DNA of 44,627 nt from an uncultured Bacteroidia bacterium (GCA_902787095.1 CADAFC010000005.1:1-44627), one strand, 5' to 3'. Counted from the stretch's first letter, positions 25,501 through 38,135 are shown. Made by a program: numbers and translations. Notes: generated by a model not told the origin, from the sequence alone.

Positions 25501-28500
25501 TTACGCCTCCACTGTCTCTTCAACAGCTGTTAGAACCTCAGGTTGCAAATCTGCCTTTGCGCCGACAATCAAATCGTCGTACTCGCGCAGACCTGTACCT
25601 GCAGGGATCTTGTGACCCACGATGACGTTTTCCTTCATACCTTCGAGGTAATCGGTCTTCGCGCTGATGGCGGCCTGTGTAAGAACCTTTGTGGTCTCCT
25701 GGAATGACGCGGCTGAGATGAAACTGTCGGTCTGCAAAGCGGCGCGTGTGATGCCCTGAAGCACCTGGTGTGCCGTTGCCGGCTGTGCATCACGGGCCTC
25801 CACGAGCTTCATATCACGACGTTTCAAGGTCGAGTTCTCATCACGCAACTTTCTTGCTGAGATGATCTGACCCACATACAGCGTCTCCGAATCACCGGCG
25901 TCGGTAACTACGACCTTGCCGAAGATGTCGTCGTTGGTCTCCTGGAACGTGATTTTGTTCACGAGCTCGCCCTCAAGGTATCTTGTGTCACCCGGATCGT
26001 CGATTTCAACCTTACGCATCATCTGACGAACGATGACCTCAAAGTGCTTACCGTTGATGGTCACACCCTGTGAACGATACACCTCCTGGATGTTGTTGAC
26101 GATATATTCCTGAACCTTCATAGGTCCTTCAATTGCAAGGATATTGGCAGGTGTGATGGCACCTTCCGACAACGGCTGACCAGCCTTCACGTAGTCGTTC
26201 TCCGATGCGAGAACCTCCTTAGTGGTCGGGATGAGGTACTTCTTCACCTCGCCTGTCTTCGATGTGACAACCACAACACGGTTACCACGCACGAGTTTCT
26301 TCTCAAACGAGACCTCACCATCGATTTCGGAGATGATAGCCGGCTCTGACGAATTACGTGCCTCAAAGAGCTCCGTAACACGTGGAAGACCACCAGTGAT
26401 ATCGCCCAGACCTCCAGTGGCACGCGGCTTCTTGGTCATGACATCACCAGCCTTGATGTCGGTGTTGTCCTCAACCATGATGTGTGCGCCAACAGGCAAG
26501 TCGTACGATTTGATGACCTCGCCGTTCTTGTCCAAAATAGCGATTGATGGGTTCTTCGAGAACTTACGTCCTTCGATGATAACACGCTCGTTGTAACCTG
26601 TCTGCTCATCCGATTCGTTACGGAAGGTGACGTTCTCGACGATGTTGTCGAAACGTATCTTACCATCGTATTCCGAAATGATGAGTGAGTTGTACTTATC
26701 CCATTCGCAGATGATATCGCCCTGGTTGACGTCGCTGCCAGCAGGGATGTACAGTTTCGAACCGTATGGTATGTTCTCTGTCACGAGAGCAACACCTGTG
26801 TTGTGATCCAAAATCTTCATCTCTGATGCACGGCTTACCACGACCTGATACTTGTTGCCATCGCCATCTTCATAGTCGACAGCACGCAAGTCGTTGATAA
26901 TGAGCTTACCGCTATAGTCAGCCTTGATCATTGAGTCTTCTGATGTGCTCGATGCAGTACCACCTTGGTGGAATGTACGCAGTGTCAGCTGTGTACCAGG
27001 CTCACCGATTGACTGTGCGGCGATGACACCCACAGCCTCACCACGCTGGACGAGCTTGCCTGATGAAAGGTTACGTCCGTAGCAGTTGGCGCAGACACCC
27101 TTCTTCGACTCGCATGTCAATACGGAACGAATCTCAATGGTCTGGTCTTTCAACGGTGAGTCGCATATTCTCTTTGCGATGTCTTCAGTGATTTCGTCAC
27201 CGCCATTGCAGAGCAACTCGCCTGTCTGTGGATGGAAGATGTCGTGCAAAGCCACACGGCCGAGGATACGGTCGTACAACGACTCGACGATTTCCTTACC
27301 ACGTTTCAAAGCACCGATAGACAAACCTCTCAATGTGCCGCAGTCTTTCTCTGTGATGATGACATCGTGAGCAACGTCGACCAAACGACGGGTCAAATAA
27401 CCAGCGTCAGCGGTCTTCAAAGCGGTATCGGCCAAACCTTTACGTGCACCGTGGGTTGAGATAAAGTACTCCAACACTGACAAACCTTCCTTGAAGTTCG
27501 AAAGAATTGGGTTCTCGATAATCTCAGCACCACCGGCGGCTGTCGATTTCTGCGGTTTTGCCATCAAACCTCTCATACCGCAAAGCTGACGAATCTGCTC
27601 CTTACTACCACGAGCTCCTGAATCCAGCATCATGTACACCGGGTTGAATCCCTGATCGTCCTGAGGCAACAGCTTCATAACCTCATCGGTCAGCTTGGTG
27701 ACGACGTGTCCCCAAATATCGATAATCTTGTTGTAACGTTCGTTGCCTGTGATGAAACCCATATTGTATTCCTCACGGATAGCATTCACTTCCTCGTTAG
27801 CCTCTCTAATCAAATCCTCTTTCACGGAAGGAATCAACACATTGCCGAGATTGAACGACAAACCGCCTTTGTAAGCCATGTAGTAACCCATGTTCTTGAT
27901 ATCATCCAAGAACTTGGTTGTGACAGCTGTACCAAGGAGTTTCACCATGTCACCGATGATGTCACGCAAAGCCTTCTTGTTCAACAGTCTGTTGATGTAG
28001 CCAAATCCTGCAGGAACGACCTGGTTGAATTTGACACGACCCACTGTTGTCTCCACCATCTCCTCGACGATAGAGCCGTCTTCCTTACGGACCGGCACCT
28101 TCACGTAGATGATGGCGTGCATGTCGACCTTCTTCTCGTTGTAGGCGATGATAACCTCTTCTGCTGAATAGAATTTCTTACCTTCACCTTTGACGATATG
28201 GTCTGGAGTGCTCTTACGTGGTTTTGTGATATAATACAGACCCAAAACCATGTCTTGCGAAGGCACCGTGATAGGAGCTCCGTTGGCAGGGTTAAGGATG
28301 TTGTGTGATGCGAGCATCAAAATCTGGGCCTCAAGGATAGCGGCGTTGCCCAATGGCAAGTGCACAGCCATCTGGTCACCATCGAAGTCAGCGTTGAAAG
28401 CCGTACATACCAACGGGTGCAGGCGGATAGCCTTACCTTCGACGAGTTTCGGTTGGAACGCCTGGATACCCAAACGGTGCAATGTAGGAGCACGGTTCAA

Positions 28501-29808
28501 CAGAATCGGGTGTCCTTTCAAAATATTCTCGAGGATGTCCCATACGACAGGGTCTTTACGGTCGACAATCTTCTTTGCCGACTTCACTGTCTTCACAATA
28601 CCTCTTTCAATCATCTTACGGATGACGAATGGCTTGTAAAGCTCAGCTGCCATATCCTTTGGAAGACCGCATTCGTTCATGTTCAAATCCGGACCGACCA
28701 CGATAACCGAACGGCCTGAGTAGTCGACACGTTTACCGAGCAAGTTCTGACGGAAACGTCCCTGCTTACCTTTCAAACTGTCGCTCAATGACTTAAGCGG
28801 ACGGTTAGAGTCAGTCTTCACTGCGCTTGACTTACGTGAGTTGTCGAGCAATGAGTCGACGGCTTCCTGAAGCATACGTTTCTCATTACGCATAATCACA
28901 TCAGGAGCCTTGATCTCGATAAGTCTCTTCAAACGGTTGTTACGGATGATGACACGGCGGTATAGGTCATTCAAATCGGATGTCGCAAAACGTCCGCCAT
29001 CAAGCGGCACCAATGGTCTCAACTCCGGTGGGATGACAGGGATAACCTTCAAAATCATCCATTCCGGACGGTTTTCGACGTGTTTGTTAGCCTCACGGAA
29101 TGCCTCAAACACCTGCAAACGTTTCAGGGCGTCAGCCTTACGCTGCTGTGATGTCTCTTTATGTGCCTTGTCACGAAGCTCACCGGCTTCTTTCTCAAGG
29201 TCGATCTGAACCAACAAATCATAAATAGCCTCAGCTCCCATCTTGGCGATGAACTTGTTAGGATCGCTCTCAGGAAGCAGTTGGTTTTCAATCGGGATTC
29301 TCTCTAAGATGTCGAGATATTCCTCTTCAGAGAGCATGTCGAGTTTGTTGATGCCTTGTTCGGCCATGATTCCCGGTTGTACCACGACATAGCGCTCATA
29401 GTAGATGATGCTGTCGAGTTTCTTGGTCGGCAAACCAAGCAAAGCTCCGATTTTGTTAGGAAGCGAGCGGAAATACCAGATATGTGCCACCGGCACCACC
29501 AACTGGATGTGGCCAGTACGCTCACGTCTGACTTTCTTCTCTGTAACTTCCACACCGCAACGGTCGCAAACGATGTTCTTATAACGTATGCGTTTGTACT
29601 TACCGCAGTGGCATTCCCAGTCTTTCACAGGTCCAAAGATTCTCTCACAGAATAAACCGTCGCGCTCAGGTTTGTAAGTGCGGTAGTTTATTGTCTCCGG
29701 CTTCAACACCTCACCGTATGAACGGTCGGAGATGCTCTCCGGCGATGCCAAGCTGATGGTAATCTTTGAAAAGTTGCTGTTTATTGTGTTATTCTTAGTT
29801 AAAGCCAT
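25501..29808 (-). CDS. rpoC: DNA-directed RNA polymerase subunit beta-prime
   Basis: The largest RNA polymerase subunit, 1435 residues. The N-terminal zinc site is [20 protein letters not shown] near residues 66-85, the catalytic magnesium loop NADFDGDQM is near residue 470, and a second zinc cluster includes [15 protein letters not shown] near residue 900. The trigger-loop and bridge-helix regions ([21 protein letters not shown]) are intact. It lies 27 bp downstream of rpoB and ends at 25501. No inteins or frameshifts are seen. Confidence 0.99.
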   Translation of the reverse strand: MALTKNNTINSNFSKITISLASPESISDRSYGEVLKPETINYRTYKPERDGLFCERIFGPVKDWECHCGKYKRIRYKNIVCDRCGVEVTEKKVRRERTGHIQLVVPVAHIWYFRSLPNKIGALLGLPTKKLDSIIYYERYVVVQPGIMAEQGINKLDMLSEEEYLDILERIPIENQLLPESDPNKFIAKMGAEAIYDLLVQIDLEKEAGELRDKAHKETSQQRKADALKRLQVFEAFREANKHVENRPEWMILKVIPVIPPELRPLVPLDGGRFATSDLNDLYRRVIIRNNRLKRLIEIKAPDVIMRNEKRMLQEAVDSLLDNSRKSSAVKTDSNRPLKSLSDSLKGKQGRFRQNLLGKRVDYSGRSVIVVGPDLNMNECGLPKDMAAELYKPFVIRKMIERGIVKTVKSAKKIVDRKDPVVWDILENILKGHPILLNRAPTLHRLGIQAFQPKLVEGKAIRLHPLVCTAFNADFDGDQMAVHLPLGNAAILEAQILMLASHNILNPANGAPITVPSQDMVLGLYYITKPRKSTPDHIVKGEGKKFYSAEEVIIAYNEKKVDMHAIIYVKVPVRKEDGSIVEEMVETTVGRVKFNQVVPAGFGYINRLLNKKALRDIIGDMVKLLGTAVTTKFLDDIKNMGYYMAYKGGLSFNLGNVLIPSVKEDLIREANEEVNAIREEYNMGFITGNERYNKIIDIWGHVVTKLTDEVMKLLPQDDQGFNPVYMMLDSGARGSKEQIRQLCGMRGLMAKPQKSTAAGGAEIIENPILSNFKEGLSVLEYFISTHGARKGLADTALKTADAGYLTRRLVDVAHDVIITEKDCGTLRGLSIGALKRGKEIVESLYDRILGRVALHDIFHPQTGELLCNGGDEITEDIAKRICDSPLKDQTIEIRSVLTCESKKGVCANCYGRNLSSGKLVQRGEAVGVIAAQSIGEPGTQLTLRTFHQGGTASSTSEDSMIKADYSGKLIINDLRAVDYEDGDGNKYQVVVSRASEMKILDHNTGVALVTENIPYGSKLYIPAGSDVNQGDIICEWDKYNSLIISEYDGKIRFDNIVENVTFRNESDEQTGYNERVIIEGRKFSKNPSIAILDKNGEVIKSYDLPVGAHIMVEDNTDIKAGDVMTKKPRATGGLGDITGGLPRVTELFEARNSSEPAIISEIDGEVSFEKKLVRGNRVVVVTSKTGEVKKYLIPTTKEVLASENDYVKAGQPLSEGAITPANILAIEGPMKVQEYIVNNIQEVYRSQGVTINGKHFEVIVRQMMRKVEIDDPGDTRYLEGELVNKITFQETNDDIFGKVVVTDAGDSETLYVGQIISARKLRDENSTLKRRDMKLVEARDAQPATAHQVLQGITRAALQTDSFISAASFQETTKVLTQAAISAKTDYLEGMKENVIVGHKIPAGTGLREYDDLIVGAKADLQPEVLTAVEETVEA

Positions 29809-29835
29809 AGATTACAAAATATTTAGAGCTTTTTT

Positions 29836-32800
29836 TTATTCAAACGTAATTTCAAGTCCAAGTCCGCGTAATTCGTGTACCAAAACATTGAATGACTCAG
29901 GAATACCTGGTGTAGGCATGTTCTCGCCCTTGACGATTGACTCGTATGCCTTGGCACGACCGACCACATCGTCTGACTTCACTGTCAAGATCTCCTGCAG
30001 CACGTTGCTTGCGCCAAATGCTTCGAGAGCCCAGACCTCCATCTCACCGAAACGCTGACCACCAAACTGTGCTTTACCACCGAGAGGCTGCTGCGTGATC
30101 AATGAGTATGGTCCTATTGAACGGGCGTGCATCTTGTCGTCGACCATGTGGTGCAGCTTCAGCATGTAGATGTAACCCACTGTAGCCTGCTGGTCAAACG
30201 GCTCGCCTGTCTCACCGTCGTAAAGCTGAACTCTACCATTCTCTGGCAAACCAGCCTTCTTCATGTATTCGTTGATCTCGTCCAATGTGGCACCGTCGAA
30301 GATAGGTGTGGCGAACTTCAGTCCGAGCTCGTGACCTGCCCAACCGAGCACTGTCTCGTAAATCTGACCCAAGTTCATACGTGAAGGCACACCCAACGGG
30401 TTCAACACAATGTCGACCGGCGTTCCGTCCTCAAGGAACGGCATGTCCTCTTCACGAACGATTCTTGAAACGATACCTTTGTTACCGTGACGACCTGCCA
30501 TCTTGTCACCTATGTTAAGCTTACGTTTCTGTGCCACGTAAACCTTGGCCATCTGGACGATACCGTTAGGTAACTCGTCGCCAACGCTTGCCACGTTCTT
30601 CTTACGGCTGTAGATACCGTTGATTTCCTTGCACTTGAGGTTATAGTTGTGCACCAACTTGATGATGCAGTCGTTAATCTCAGGGTCGGTAGTCCACTTG
30701 GTAGGATTCACGTTCATGTAATCGATAGCCAACAATGCCTTCTGTGTGAACTTCACCTTCTTAGGGATGATCATCTCCTTGAAGTTGTTGTAAACACCAG
30801 TAGATGTGCGGCCGTTGAGCATCGACATGAGCTTCTCCATCATGCGTTGTTTGAGCGCGTCGAGCTCTTTCTGGCATTCGGCGTCGATCTCCGCAATGAT
30901 GTCTTTGTCTTTCGATTTTGCCTTACGGTCTTTAACCACGCGTGAGAACAAGCGTTTGCCGATGACGACACCTTTCATTGAAGGACCTGCCTTGAGTGAT
31001 GCGTTCTTCACATCGCCTGCCTTGTCGCCGAAGATGGCGCGGAGCAGCTTCTCCTCTGGTGTCGGGTCGGTCTCGCCCTTAGGCGTGATCTTACCTATTA
31101 ATATATCACCCTCTTTCACGTCGGCACCAACACGGATCAAACCGTTCTCGTCCAAGTCCTTGGTGGCGTCTGCGCTGACGTTCGGGATGTCGTTGGTCAA
31201 CTCTTCCAAACCACGTTTCGTGTCACGCACCTCAAGGGTGAATTCCTCGATGTGGATTGAGGTGAAGAGGTCTTCCTTGACTATCTTCTCAGAAATCACG
31301 ATAGCATCCTCGTAGTTGTAACCCTTCCAAGGCATGAATGCGACCTTCAAGTTGCGGCCCAATGCAAGGTCGCCGCCCTGTGTCGCATAACCCTCGGTGA
31401 GGATCTGACCCTTGGTCACCTTCTGGCCTTTTCTTACGATAGGCTTCTGGTTGATGCTCGTGCTCTGGTTTGTTCTTATATATTTAATAAGGTTATATGT
31501 CTTAACATCATCATCGAAACTCACCAGACGTTCCTTGTCGGTTCTGTCGTACTTGATGGTGATCTTTGTTGAGTCGACGTAGATGACCTCTCCGTCGCCT
31601 TCAGCCTCAACCAATGTGCGTGAGTCTCTTGCCACATAGTGCTCAATGCCTGTTCCTACGATAGGAGCCTCTGGAGCCATCAACGGCACAGCCTGACGCA
31701 TCATGTTAGATCCCATCAAAGCACGGTTAGCGTCGTCGTGCTCCAAGAACGGAATCAATGACGCAGCGACAGATGACATCTGGTTAGGTGCCACGTCGAT
31801 GAGGTCGAGCTGGTCTGGCGTTACGATAGGATAGTCAGCAATCTGACGTGCTTTTAGCATATCGTCAGTAATGTTGCCCTCGTCATCCATGCCTGTGCAA
31901 GCCTGTGCGATGATCTTGTTGTCTTCCTCTTCTGCTGTAAGATAAACAGGTGGATTGATGAAATCGACTTTACCTTCTTTAACTTCACGGTAAGGTGTCT
32001 CGATGAATCCGAGGTTGTTAATCTTTGCAAACACGCAGAGTGATGAGATAAGACCGATGTTAGGACCTTCAGGTGTCTCGATTGTACACAGACGTCCGTA
32101 GTGTGTGTAGTGAACGTCACGCACCTCGAAACCTGCACGGTCACGTGAGATACCACCAGGACCCAAAGCAGAGATACGACGTTTGTGTGTCAGCTCCGAC
32201 AACGGGTTGGTCTGATCCATGAACTGTGACAGCTGGTTGGTGCCGAAGAACGAGTTGATAACCGACGACAATGTCTTGGCATTGATCAAGTCGGTTGGAG
32301 TGAATGACTCGTTGTCACGGACGTTCATACGCTCGCGGATGGTTCTCGCCATACGTGCAAGACCCACGCCGAACTGTGCGTACAGCTGCTCGCCCACAGT
32401 ACGGATACGACGGTTGCTCAAGTGGTCGATATCATCAACCTCTGCCTTCTGGTTAGAAAGCTCAATCAAGTACTTGATGATAGCGATTATATCTTCATTT
32501 GTCAAAACCTTGACATCCTCAGGAATGTTGAGGCCGAGCTTGCGGTTGATGCGGTAACGGCCCACTTCGCCAAGGTCATAACGCTTGTCGGAGAAGAACA
32601 GCTTACGGATGATGTCGCGCGCTGTTTCCTCATCTGGCGGTTCAGCGTTGCGGAGCTGACGGTAGATGTACTCGACAGCGTCTTTCTCCGAGTTTGTTGT
32701 ATCTTTTTGTAATGTATTGAAAATGATGGCATAATCGTTTGTGTTGATCTCTTCGCGGTCGAGAAGTATAGTCTTCACGCCCTTTTCAATGATCTTGTCG

Positions 32801-33642
32801 ATATGCTCATTTTCGAGTGTGACACCGCGTTCGATGATGATTTCGTTACGCTCGATTGTCACCACCTCGCCTGTCTCTTCGTTGATGAAGTCTTCAAGCC
32901 AGGAATGCAACACTTTTGCTGCGAGTCTGCGGCCTACTACACGTTTCAAACCGCTCTTTGTCACCTTCACTTCCTCGGCAAGGTTGAAAATGTCGAGGAT
33001 GTCCTTGTCGGTCTCATAGCCGATGGCGCGGAGCAAGGTTGTGATAGGCAATTTCTTCTTACGGTCGATGTAGGCATACATCACGTTGCTGATGTCGGTC
33101 GAGAATTCCATCCAGGAACCCTTGAACGGGATGATACGCGCTGAGTAAAGCGTAGTGCCGTTGGTGTGCACGCTTGATCCGAAGAAAACGCCCGGAGAAC
33201 GGTGTAACTGTGAAACAACAACACGTTCTGCGCCGTTTATGACGAAAGTACCCTGTGGTGTCATATACGGTATCAAGCCCAAATACACGTCCTGAACGAC
33301 AGTCTCAAAATCCTCGTGCTCCTCGTCGTTGCATGAGAGTTTCAGTTTAGCTTTGAGTCTGACGCAATAGCTCAAGCCGCGTTCGATACATTCAGCGATT
33401 GTATACTGCGGGGCATCGATGTAGTAGTCGAGAAACTCGAGTACAAAGTTGTTTCGTGCGTCGGTGATTGGGAAGTTCTCCGCAAAAACCTTGTACAGGC
33501 CTTCGTTCTTACGATTGTCAGGATTGGTCTCCAACTGGAAGAAGTCGCGGAACGACTTGAGCTGGATGTCCAGAAAATCAGGATAGTCGAAAGGCTTCTT
33601 GATTGACGCGAAACTGATTCTATCTAATTTAATGTCTGCCAA
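29836..33642 (-). CDS. rpoB: DNA-directed RNA polymerase subunit beta
   Basis: The second largest RNA polymerase subunit, 1268 residues, similar in length to other Bacteroidales RpoB. The rifampicin region reads [33 protein letters not shown], here quoted only as its parts [13 protein letters not shown] and HKRRISALG, with the normal drug-contact residues. The C-terminal part has [12 protein letters not shown] and [18 protein letters not shown]. The reading frame opens with TTG at 33642 (then Ala-Asp-Ile-Lys). A stop lies 15 bases upstream in frame and there is no ATG between, so TTG appears to be the start. A structured element precedes it at 33682-33767. Confidence 0.98.
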   Translation of the reverse strand: MADIKLDRISFASIKKPFDYPDFLDIQLKSFRDFFQLETNPDNRKNEGLYKVFAENFPITDARNNFVLEFLDYYIDAPQYTIAECIERGLSYCVRLKAKLKLSCNDEEHEDFETVVQDVYLGLIPYMTPQGTFVINGAERVVVSQLHRSPGVFFGSSVHTNGTTLYSARIIPFKGSWMEFSTDISNVMYAYIDRKKKLPITTLLRAIGYETDKDILDIFNLAEEVKVTKSGLKRVVGRRLAAKVLHSWLEDFINEETGEVVTIERNEIIIERGVTLENEHIDKIIEKGVKTILLDREEINTNDYAIIFNTLQKDTTNSEKDAVEYIYRQLRNAEPPDEETARDIIRKLFFSDKRYDLGEVGRYRINRKLGLNIPEDVKVLTNEDIIAIIKYLIELSNQKAEVDDIDHLSNRRIRTVGEQLYAQFGVGLARMARTIRERMNVRDNESFTPTDLINAKTLSSVINSFFGTNQLSQFMDQTNPLSELTHKRRISALGPGGISRDRAGFEVRDVHYTHYGRLCTIETPEGPNIGLISSLCVFAKINNLGFIETPYREVKEGKVDFINPPVYLTAEEEDNKIIAQACTGMDDEGNITDDMLKARQIADYPIVTPDQLDLIDVAPNQMSSVAASLIPFLEHDDANRALMGSNMMRQAVPLMAPEAPIVGTGIEHYVARDSRTLVEAEGDGEVIYVDSTKITIKYDRTDKERLVSFDDDVKTYNLIKYIRTNQSTSINQKPIVRKGQKVTKGQILTEGYATQGGDLALGRNLKVAFMPWKGYNYEDAIVISEKIVKEDLFTSIHIEEFTLEVRDTKRGLEELTNDIPNVSADATKDLDENGLIRVGADVKEGDILIGKITPKGETDPTPEEKLLRAIFGDKAGDVKNASLKAGPSMKGVVIGKRLFSRVVKDRKAKSKDKDIIAEIDAECQKELDALKQRMMEKLMSMLNGRTSTGVYNNFKEMIIPKKVKFTQKALLAIDYMNVNPTKWTTDPEINDCIIKLVHNYNLKCKEINGIYSRKKNVASVGDELPNGIVQMAKVYVAQKRKLNIGDKMAGRHGNKGIVSRIVREEDMPFLEDGTPVDIVLNPLGVPSRMNLGQIYETVLGWAGHELGLKFATPIFDGATLDEINEYMKKAGLPENGRVQLYDGETGEPFDQQATVGYIYMLKLHHMVDDKMHARSIGPYSLITQQPLGGKAQFGGQRFGEMEVWALEAFGASNVLQEILTVKSDDVVGRAKAYESIVKGENMPTPGIPESFNVLVHELRGLGLEITFE

Positions 33643-33681
33643 AGTGTTTATGTTTTAATTGTTATTTAAAGCTATTATAAT

Positions 33682-33767
33682 ATATAGACGGCGGAATACA
33701 ACACAATATAGGCACAAACCTCAACCCCCGTCTATATGGAGGGGCTGAGGTATTTATGCCTGTTGTA
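33682..33767 (-). promoter_or_regulatory. structured RNA element in rplL-rpoB intergenic region
   Basis: On the minus-strand transcript, a 10-bp stem pairs 33750-33741 with 33728-33719; one pair is G-U in this RNA but A-C on the other strand, favouring a structure made on the sense transcript. Outer helices pair TGCCT-type arms (33757-33761 with 33710-33714) and 33762-33767 with 33697-33702. The 12-base apical loop (33729-33740) contains 9-10 bases perfectly complementary to 33682-33691 downstream, allowing a pseudoknot or alternative fold. No U-tract follows, so it is not an ordinary terminator. Confidence 0.55.
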
Positions 33768-33780
33768 GCAGGAAATAAAC

Positions 33781-34161
33781 TTATTTTATTTCGACTTCTG
33801 CACCAGCGGCCTCGAGTTGGGTCTTGAGTGCATTAGCTTCTTCTTTGCTCACGCCTTCTTTAACAGCTTTAGGAGCAGCGTCAACTAAGTCTTTAGCTTC
33901 TTTCAGTCCGAGGCTTGCTAAGTCCTTAACGAGCTTCACAACTGCGAGCTTCTGTGCGCCGGCTGATTTGAGGATAACGTCGAATGAGGTCTTCTCTTCT
34001 GCTGCTGCGGCTGCCTCGCCACCTGCTGCTGGAGCTGCTACTGCAACTGCTGCTGCGGCTGGTTCAATGCCGTATTCTTCTTTCAAGATTGTTGCGAGTT
34101 CATTAACCTCTTTCACTGTAAGGTTCACTAATTGTTCAGCAAAAGCTTTTAAATCTGCCAT
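33781..34161 (-). CDS. rplL: large ribosomal subunit protein bL12 (L7/L12)
   Basis: The stalk protein that recruits translation GTPases, 126 residues. The N-terminal dimerisation segment ([20 protein letters not shown]), an Ala-rich hinge at about 35-55 and the C-terminal domain ([20 protein letters not shown], then [20 protein letters not shown]) are all present. It is 76 bp downstream of rplJ, and 138 bp separate it from rpoB. Confidence 0.98.
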   Translation of the reverse strand: MADLKAFAEQLVNLTVKEVNELATILKEEYGIEPAAAAVAVAAPAAGGEAAAAAEEKTSFDVILKSAGAQKLAVVKLVKDLASLGLKEAKDLVDAAPKAVKEGVSKEEANALKTQLEAAGAEVEIK

Positions 34162-34237
34162 TTTTTTAAGATTTTATTTGTTATACAATTCTTTTTATTT
34201 TCTTTAATTCTTTTTTGTGAATGATAATCATTCTGTA

Positions 34238-34759
34238 TTATTCCGGTCTCTCGGATAAGGTCTTCACTATGCCGCTGAGCTTGTTGCCGCCACTCTGAAG
34301 AGCGCTGATGACGTTCTTGGCTGGTGACTGGAGCAATGCCACGATGTCGGCGATGAGTTCGTTCTTCGACTTGATGCTGCACAATGTGTCAAGCATGTTG
34401 TCGCCTGTGTACACACACTCCTCAATGTAAGCACCTTTCAAAATCGGCTTGTCGCTGGTCTTGCGGAACTTCTTGATAAGCTTTGCAGGGGCGTTGCCAT
34501 TCTCTGACAACATCATTGCTGTCGTGCCCTTGCAGACATTGTAAAGATCACCGTAATCCTTACCTGTCTTCTGCATGGCTTTCTTCAGTAATGCGTTCTT
34601 CACCACAACAAGCTTGACCTGGCTGTTGAAGCACTGTCTTCTCAACTGGCTTGTCTTCTCGGCGTTCAATGCCTCGATGTCTGTCAAGTAGAAATTAGGA
34701 CATGCTGTCAACTGGTCCACTATCGAGTCTATGATAACATTTTTATCTTCTTTTCTCAT
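34238..34759 (-). CDS. rplJ: large ribosomal subunit protein uL10
   Basis: The stalk base protein that binds 23S rRNA and bL12 dimers, 173 residues. The N-terminal rRNA-binding domain (VDQLTACPNFYLTDIEALNA, VVVKNALLKKAMQK) and the C-terminal helix that holds bL12 (LLQSPAKNVISALQSGGNKL) are visible. It lies 20 bp downstream of rplA, leaving no room for the long rplJL leader known in enteric bacteria. Confidence 0.97.
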   Translation of the reverse strand: MRKEDKNVIIDSIVDQLTACPNFYLTDIEALNAEKTSQLRRQCFNSQVKLVVVKNALLKKAMQKTGKDYGDLYNVCKGTTAMMLSENGNAPAKLIKKFRKTSDKPILKGAYIEECVYTGDNMLDTLCSIKSKNELIADIVALLQSPAKNVISALQSGGNKLSGIVKTLSERPE

Positions 34760-34779
34760 GTCAATACTTATTTAAGGGT

Positions 34780-35475
34780 TTAGATGGCTACTGATTTGAC
34801 GTCCACTTGAACACCCGGACTCATTGTACTTGAGATGTAGATACTCTTGATGTAAGTACCTTTAGCTGCTGCTGGTTTCAACTTGATGATCATCGAAAGG
34901 ATTTCCTTTGCGTTGTCAACAATCTTCTCAGCTGGGAAGCTCACTTTTGCAATGCGGCTGTCGATGATTCCGTATTTGTCAACCTTGAAATCAATCTTAC
35001 CAGCTTTCACTTCCTTAACAGCTTTACCAATTTCCATTGTCACTGTGCCAGTCTTTGGGTTCGGCATCAATCCGCGAGGACCGAGGATACGACCGAGAGC
35101 ACCGACTTTCGGCATCAATGAAGGCATTGTGATAATTACATCGACATCGGTCCAACCGTCTTTGATCTTCTGGACATAGTCCTCGAATCCGACGAAATCA
35201 GCACCTGCTTCTGTAGCTTCCTGTGCTTTGTCTGGCGTACATAATACCAACACGCGGGTAACTTTACCTGTTCCGTGAGGCAGTGTCACGCTACCACGAA
35301 CCATCTGATTGGCTTTACGTGGGTCGACACCTAAACGTACGTTGACGTCAACTGAAGCATCGAACTTGGTGTAAGTGATCTGTTTTACAATGTCAACGGC
35401 TTCTGTCAAGGAGTAGGCCTTGCTTTTGTCGAACTTAGCTAAAGCTTCTTTTCTGTTTTTAGATACTTTTGCCAT
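34780..35475 (-). CDS. rplA: large ribosomal subunit protein uL1
   Basis: The L1-stalk protein, 231 residues. Typical motifs are [20 protein letters not shown] near residue 20, [14 protein letters not shown] and [19 protein letters not shown] near residue 125. It lies 43 bp downstream of rplK. It is a repressor of the rplKA operon in E. coli; no copy of its binding site was identified here. Confidence 0.98.
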   Translation of the reverse strand: MAKVSKNRKEALAKFDKSKAYSLTEAVDIVKQITYTKFDASVDVNVRLGVDPRKANQMVRGSVTLPHGTGKVTRVLVLCTPDKAQEATEAGADFVGFEDYVQKIKDGWTDVDVIITMPSLMPKVGALGRILGPRGLMPNPKTGTVTMEIGKAVKEVKAGKIDFKVDKYGIIDSRIAKVSFPAEKIVDNAKEILSMIIKLKPAAAKGTYIKSIYISSTMSPGVQVDVKSVAI

Positions 35476-35518
35476 TTTTTAATTTTTTGTTTGTTCTACA
35501 AATGCTTAAGACTTAGTC

Positions 35519-35956
35519 TTACTTTAAAGGTGATTCGCCTGTAACCTTAACACCCATGCTACGAGCTGTGCCGGCGACCATGCTCATTGCTGATTCGATG
35601 GTGAAGCAGTTCAAGTCCTTCATCTTGTTCTCAGCGATGGCGCGCACCTGATCCCATGAGATTGAACCGACCTTTGAACGGTTAGGCTCTTTTGATCCCT
35701 TGGCAACCTTGGCAGCCTCGAGTACGGAGACAGCTACTGGAGATGCTTTTACAACGAAGTCAAAGCTCTTGTCTTTGTAAACAGTGATGATGACTGGCAA
35801 CACTTTGCCTGCCTGATCCTGTGTACGAGCATTGAACTGCTTGCAAAATTCCATGATGTTCACACCCTTTGAACCTAATGCAGGTCCGACAGGTGGTGCA
35901 GGATTAGCGGCTCCTCCTTTGATTTGCAGTTTAATTAATCCGCTTACTTCTTTCAT
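35519..35956 (-). CDS. rplK: large ribosomal subunit protein uL11
   Basis: A protein of the GTPase-associated centre, 145 residues, with an N-terminal [20 protein letters not shown] and the C-terminal rRNA-binding domain ([28 protein letters not shown]). It lies 44 bp downstream of nusG in the conserved secE-nusG-rplK-rplA order. Confidence 0.98.
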   Translation of the reverse strand: MKEVSGLIKLQIKGGAANPAPPVGPALGSKGVNIMEFCKQFNARTQDQAGKVLPVIITVYKDKSFDFVVKASPVAVSVLEAAKVAKGSKEPNRSKVGSISWDQVRAIAENKMKDLNCFTIESAMSMVAGTARSMGVKVTGESPLK

Positions 35957-36000
35957 TTGATTTTCTTATAAAAAGTTAAATGAAAACATTAATCACATTC

Positions 36001-36555
36001 TTAACTCTCTCTCTTCACTTGGAAATAGCTAAGTTCAAGAGGTGTCTTGCGACCGAAGATCTTCACCATAACTTTGAGTTTTTTCTTCTCATCGTTGACT
36101 TCTTCGATCACGCCACTGAAACTGGAGAACGGTCCGTCGTTGACCGTCACTGTCTCACCTACAATGAACTCGAGCTCCGAGCCCTCGCCTGCTTCCGTCA
36201 TCTCGTCAACTTTTCCTAAGATACGTTTGACTTCCGATGGACGGATCGGGTCAGGTTCGCCTCCGCGTGTGCCAAGGAACCCCAGCACATTCGGTGTCTC
36301 CTTGATAAGATGCTTGACCTCGGCGTCCAAAGAAGCCTCGATGAGCACGTAGCCAGGAAGGTAATTTCTTTCCTTGCTGACTTTCTTGCCGTTTCTCACC
36401 GAATACACCTTCTCGGTCGGGATCAAAACCTGTGAAATCAGATTCTGTAATGCAGCGTTGCGTGACAACTCGGCATCGAGATATTCTTTAACTTTTTTCT
36501 CTTTGCCGCTTATCGCGCGAATCACATACCATTTCTTTTCGTTCTGCTCACTCAT
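36001..36555 (-). CDS. nusG: transcription termination/antitermination protein NusG
   Basis: NusG binds RNA polymerase and modulates pausing and coupling with translation. The 184-residue protein has the NGN domain ([31 protein letters not shown]) and a C-terminal KOW domain ([20 protein letters not shown]). It lies between secE (60 bp) and rplK (44 bp). Confidence 0.98.
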   Translation of the reverse strand: MSEQNEKKWYVIRAISGKEKKVKEYLDAELSRNAALQNLISQVLIPTEKVYSVRNGKKVSKERNYLPGYVLIEASLDAEVKHLIKETPNVLGFLGTRGGEPDPIRPSEVKRILGKVDEMTEAGEGSELEFIVGETVTVNDGPFSSFSGVIEEVNDEKKKLKVMVKIFGRKTPLELSYFQVKRES

Positions 36556-36615
36556 CTTATCTGTGATTTTAATAAAGTAGTTGAATGATGATTTTTTAGA
36601 TCAAACATTTCTTCG

Positions 36616-36807
36616 TTAGAAAACGCGATAAAACGCCTCCAACAAAGTTTCAAAAGTCTTATCCATCAAGTACACCACTAAAGCGATGATAAGGGAAGCA
36701 ATGGATACGACGACAGCACTACTTTGGAGTTCTTTCCAAGTTGGCCAAGTTACTTTGTTGACCAGCTCGTTGTAACATTCTTTAACGTAGTTTATAAACT
36801 TTTTCAT
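36616..36807 (-). CDS. secE: protein translocase subunit SecE
   Basis: This is the short 63-residue SecE form with one transmembrane helix (SAVVVSIASLIIALVVYLMD, about 30-49) preceded by the conserved amphipathic segment with KVTWPTWKEL. It stabilises SecY in the inner membrane. It sits between tRNA-Trp and nusG as in most bacteria. Confidence 0.97.
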   Translation of the reverse strand: MKKFINYVKECYNELVNKVTWPTWKELQSSAVVVSIASLIIALVVYLMDKTFETLLEAFYRVF

Positions 36808-36831
36808 TTCGTTTGAACTGTTTTACTTTAG

Positions 36832-36904
36832 CACAGGCGGAAGGGCTCGAACCCTCAACCTATGGTTTTGGAGACCACCACTCTACCAATTGAGCTACGC
36901 CTGT
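36832..36904 (-). tRNA. tRNA-Trp (anticodon CCA)
   Basis: A 73-nt cloverleaf on the minus strand: acceptor ACAGGCG/CGCCTGT, D-arm GCTC/GAGT, anticodon loop CTCCAAA giving CCA, T-loop TTCGAGC, discriminator G. The CCA end is not encoded. It lies between tuf and secE, a conserved position. Confidence 0.97.
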
Positions 36905-36944
36905 GTGTCAGAGTGCTCGTGTTAGGAGCACTCTGGAGTTATTC

Positions 36945-38135
36945 TTAGTCGTCGATGATTTCTGTGACCTGGCCTGAACCGACTGTTCTACCACCCTCAC
37001 GGATAGCGAAGCGGAGACCTTTGTCCATAGCGATCTCAGAGATCAAGTTCACTTCGATAGTGACGTGGTCGCCTGGCATAACCATTTCCATTCCTTCTGG
37101 AAGGGTGATTTCACCGGTAACGTCAGTTGTTCTGAAGTAGAACTGTGGACGATATTTGTTTCTGAATGGGGTGTGACGACCGCCTTCTTCTTTTGAAAGG
37201 ACGTAAACCTCACCTTTGAAGTGTTTGTGTGGTTTGATTGAACCTGGTTTTGCGATAACCATACCACGGCGGATTTCGTCTTTGTCGATACCACGGAGGA
37301 GCAGACCTGCGTTATCGCCAGCCTCACCCTCGTCGAGGATCTTACGGAACATCTCAACACCTGTAACGGTTGATTTGAGTTTCTCAGCACCCATACCGAT
37401 GATATCAACTGGGTCACCAACTTTGATGACACCTGTCTCGATACGGCCTGTAGCAACTGTACCACGACCTGTGATTGAGAACACGTCCTCGATAGGCATC
37501 AAGAATGGTTTATCAACTGCTCTTTCTGGCTCTGGAATCCATGTGTCGCAAGCCTCCATGAGTTCGTCGATCTTTGCTTCCCACTGTGGCTCACCGTTCA
37601 ATGCGCCAAGAGCTGAACCGCGGATGATAGGTGTGTTGTCACCATCGAAATCATATTTGTTGAGGAGGTCACGGACTTCCATTTCAACTAATTCAAGAAG
37701 TTCCTCATCGTCAACGAGGTCGCACTTGTTCAAGAACACAACGAGGCGTGGCACACCAACCTGACGGGCGAGCAAGATGTGCTCACGGGTCTGTGGCATA
37801 GGACCGTCTGTTGCAGCGACAACGATGATAGCACCGTCCATCTGAGCAGCACCTGTAACCATGTTCTTAACATAGTCAGCGTGGCCAGGGCAGTCGACGT
37901 GAGCGTAGTGACGCTTCTCTGTCTGGTACTCAACGTGAGCTGTGTTGATGGTGATACCTCTTTCTTTCTCTTCTGGGGCTGAGTCGATAGCATCAAATGT
38001 CTTGATTTCCGACAAACCCTTCTTTGACAGGTGGAGTGTGATAGCAGCTGTCAAAGTTGTCTTACCGTGGTCAACGTGGCCGATTGTACCAATGTTAACA
38101 TGCGGTTTAGATCTTTCGAATTTTTCTTTTGCCAT
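36945..38135 (-). CDS. tuf: elongation factor Tu
   Basis: EF-Tu delivers aminoacyl-tRNA to the ribosome. The 396-residue protein has the G1 motif GHVDHGKT at 19-26, DCPGHADY near 81, NKCD near 136, and intact domains 2 and 3 ending [11 protein letters not shown]. It follows four kinds of tRNA genes and precedes tRNA-Trp and secE, equivalent to the thrU-tyrU-glyT-thrT-tufB order of E. coli. Confidence 0.99.
   Translation of the reverse strand: MAKEKFERSKPHVNIGTIGHVDHGKTTLTAAITLHLSKKGLSEIKTFDAIDSAPEEKERGITINTAHVEYQTEKRHYAHVDCPGHADYVKNMVTGAAQMDGAIIVVAATDGPMPQTREHILLARQVGVPRLVVFLNKCDLVDDEELLELVEMEVRDLLNKYDFDGDNTPIIRGSALGALNGEPQWEAKIDELMEACDTWIPEPERAVDKPFLMPIEDVFSITGRGTVATGRIETGVIKVGDPVDIIGMGAEKLKSTVTGVEMFRKILDEGEAGDNAGLLLRGIDKDEIRRGMVIAKPGSIKPHKHFKGEVYVLSKEEGGRHTPFRNKYRPQFYFRTTDVTGEITLPEGMEMVMPGDHVTIEVNLISEIAMDKGLRFAIREGGRTVGSGQVTEIIDD

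Noticed and set aside
34162..34237. L10/L12 autoregulatory leader
   Set aside because: The gap between rplJ and rplL is only 76 bp of AT-rich sequence and the rplA-rplJ gap is 20 bp; no structured leader was seen.
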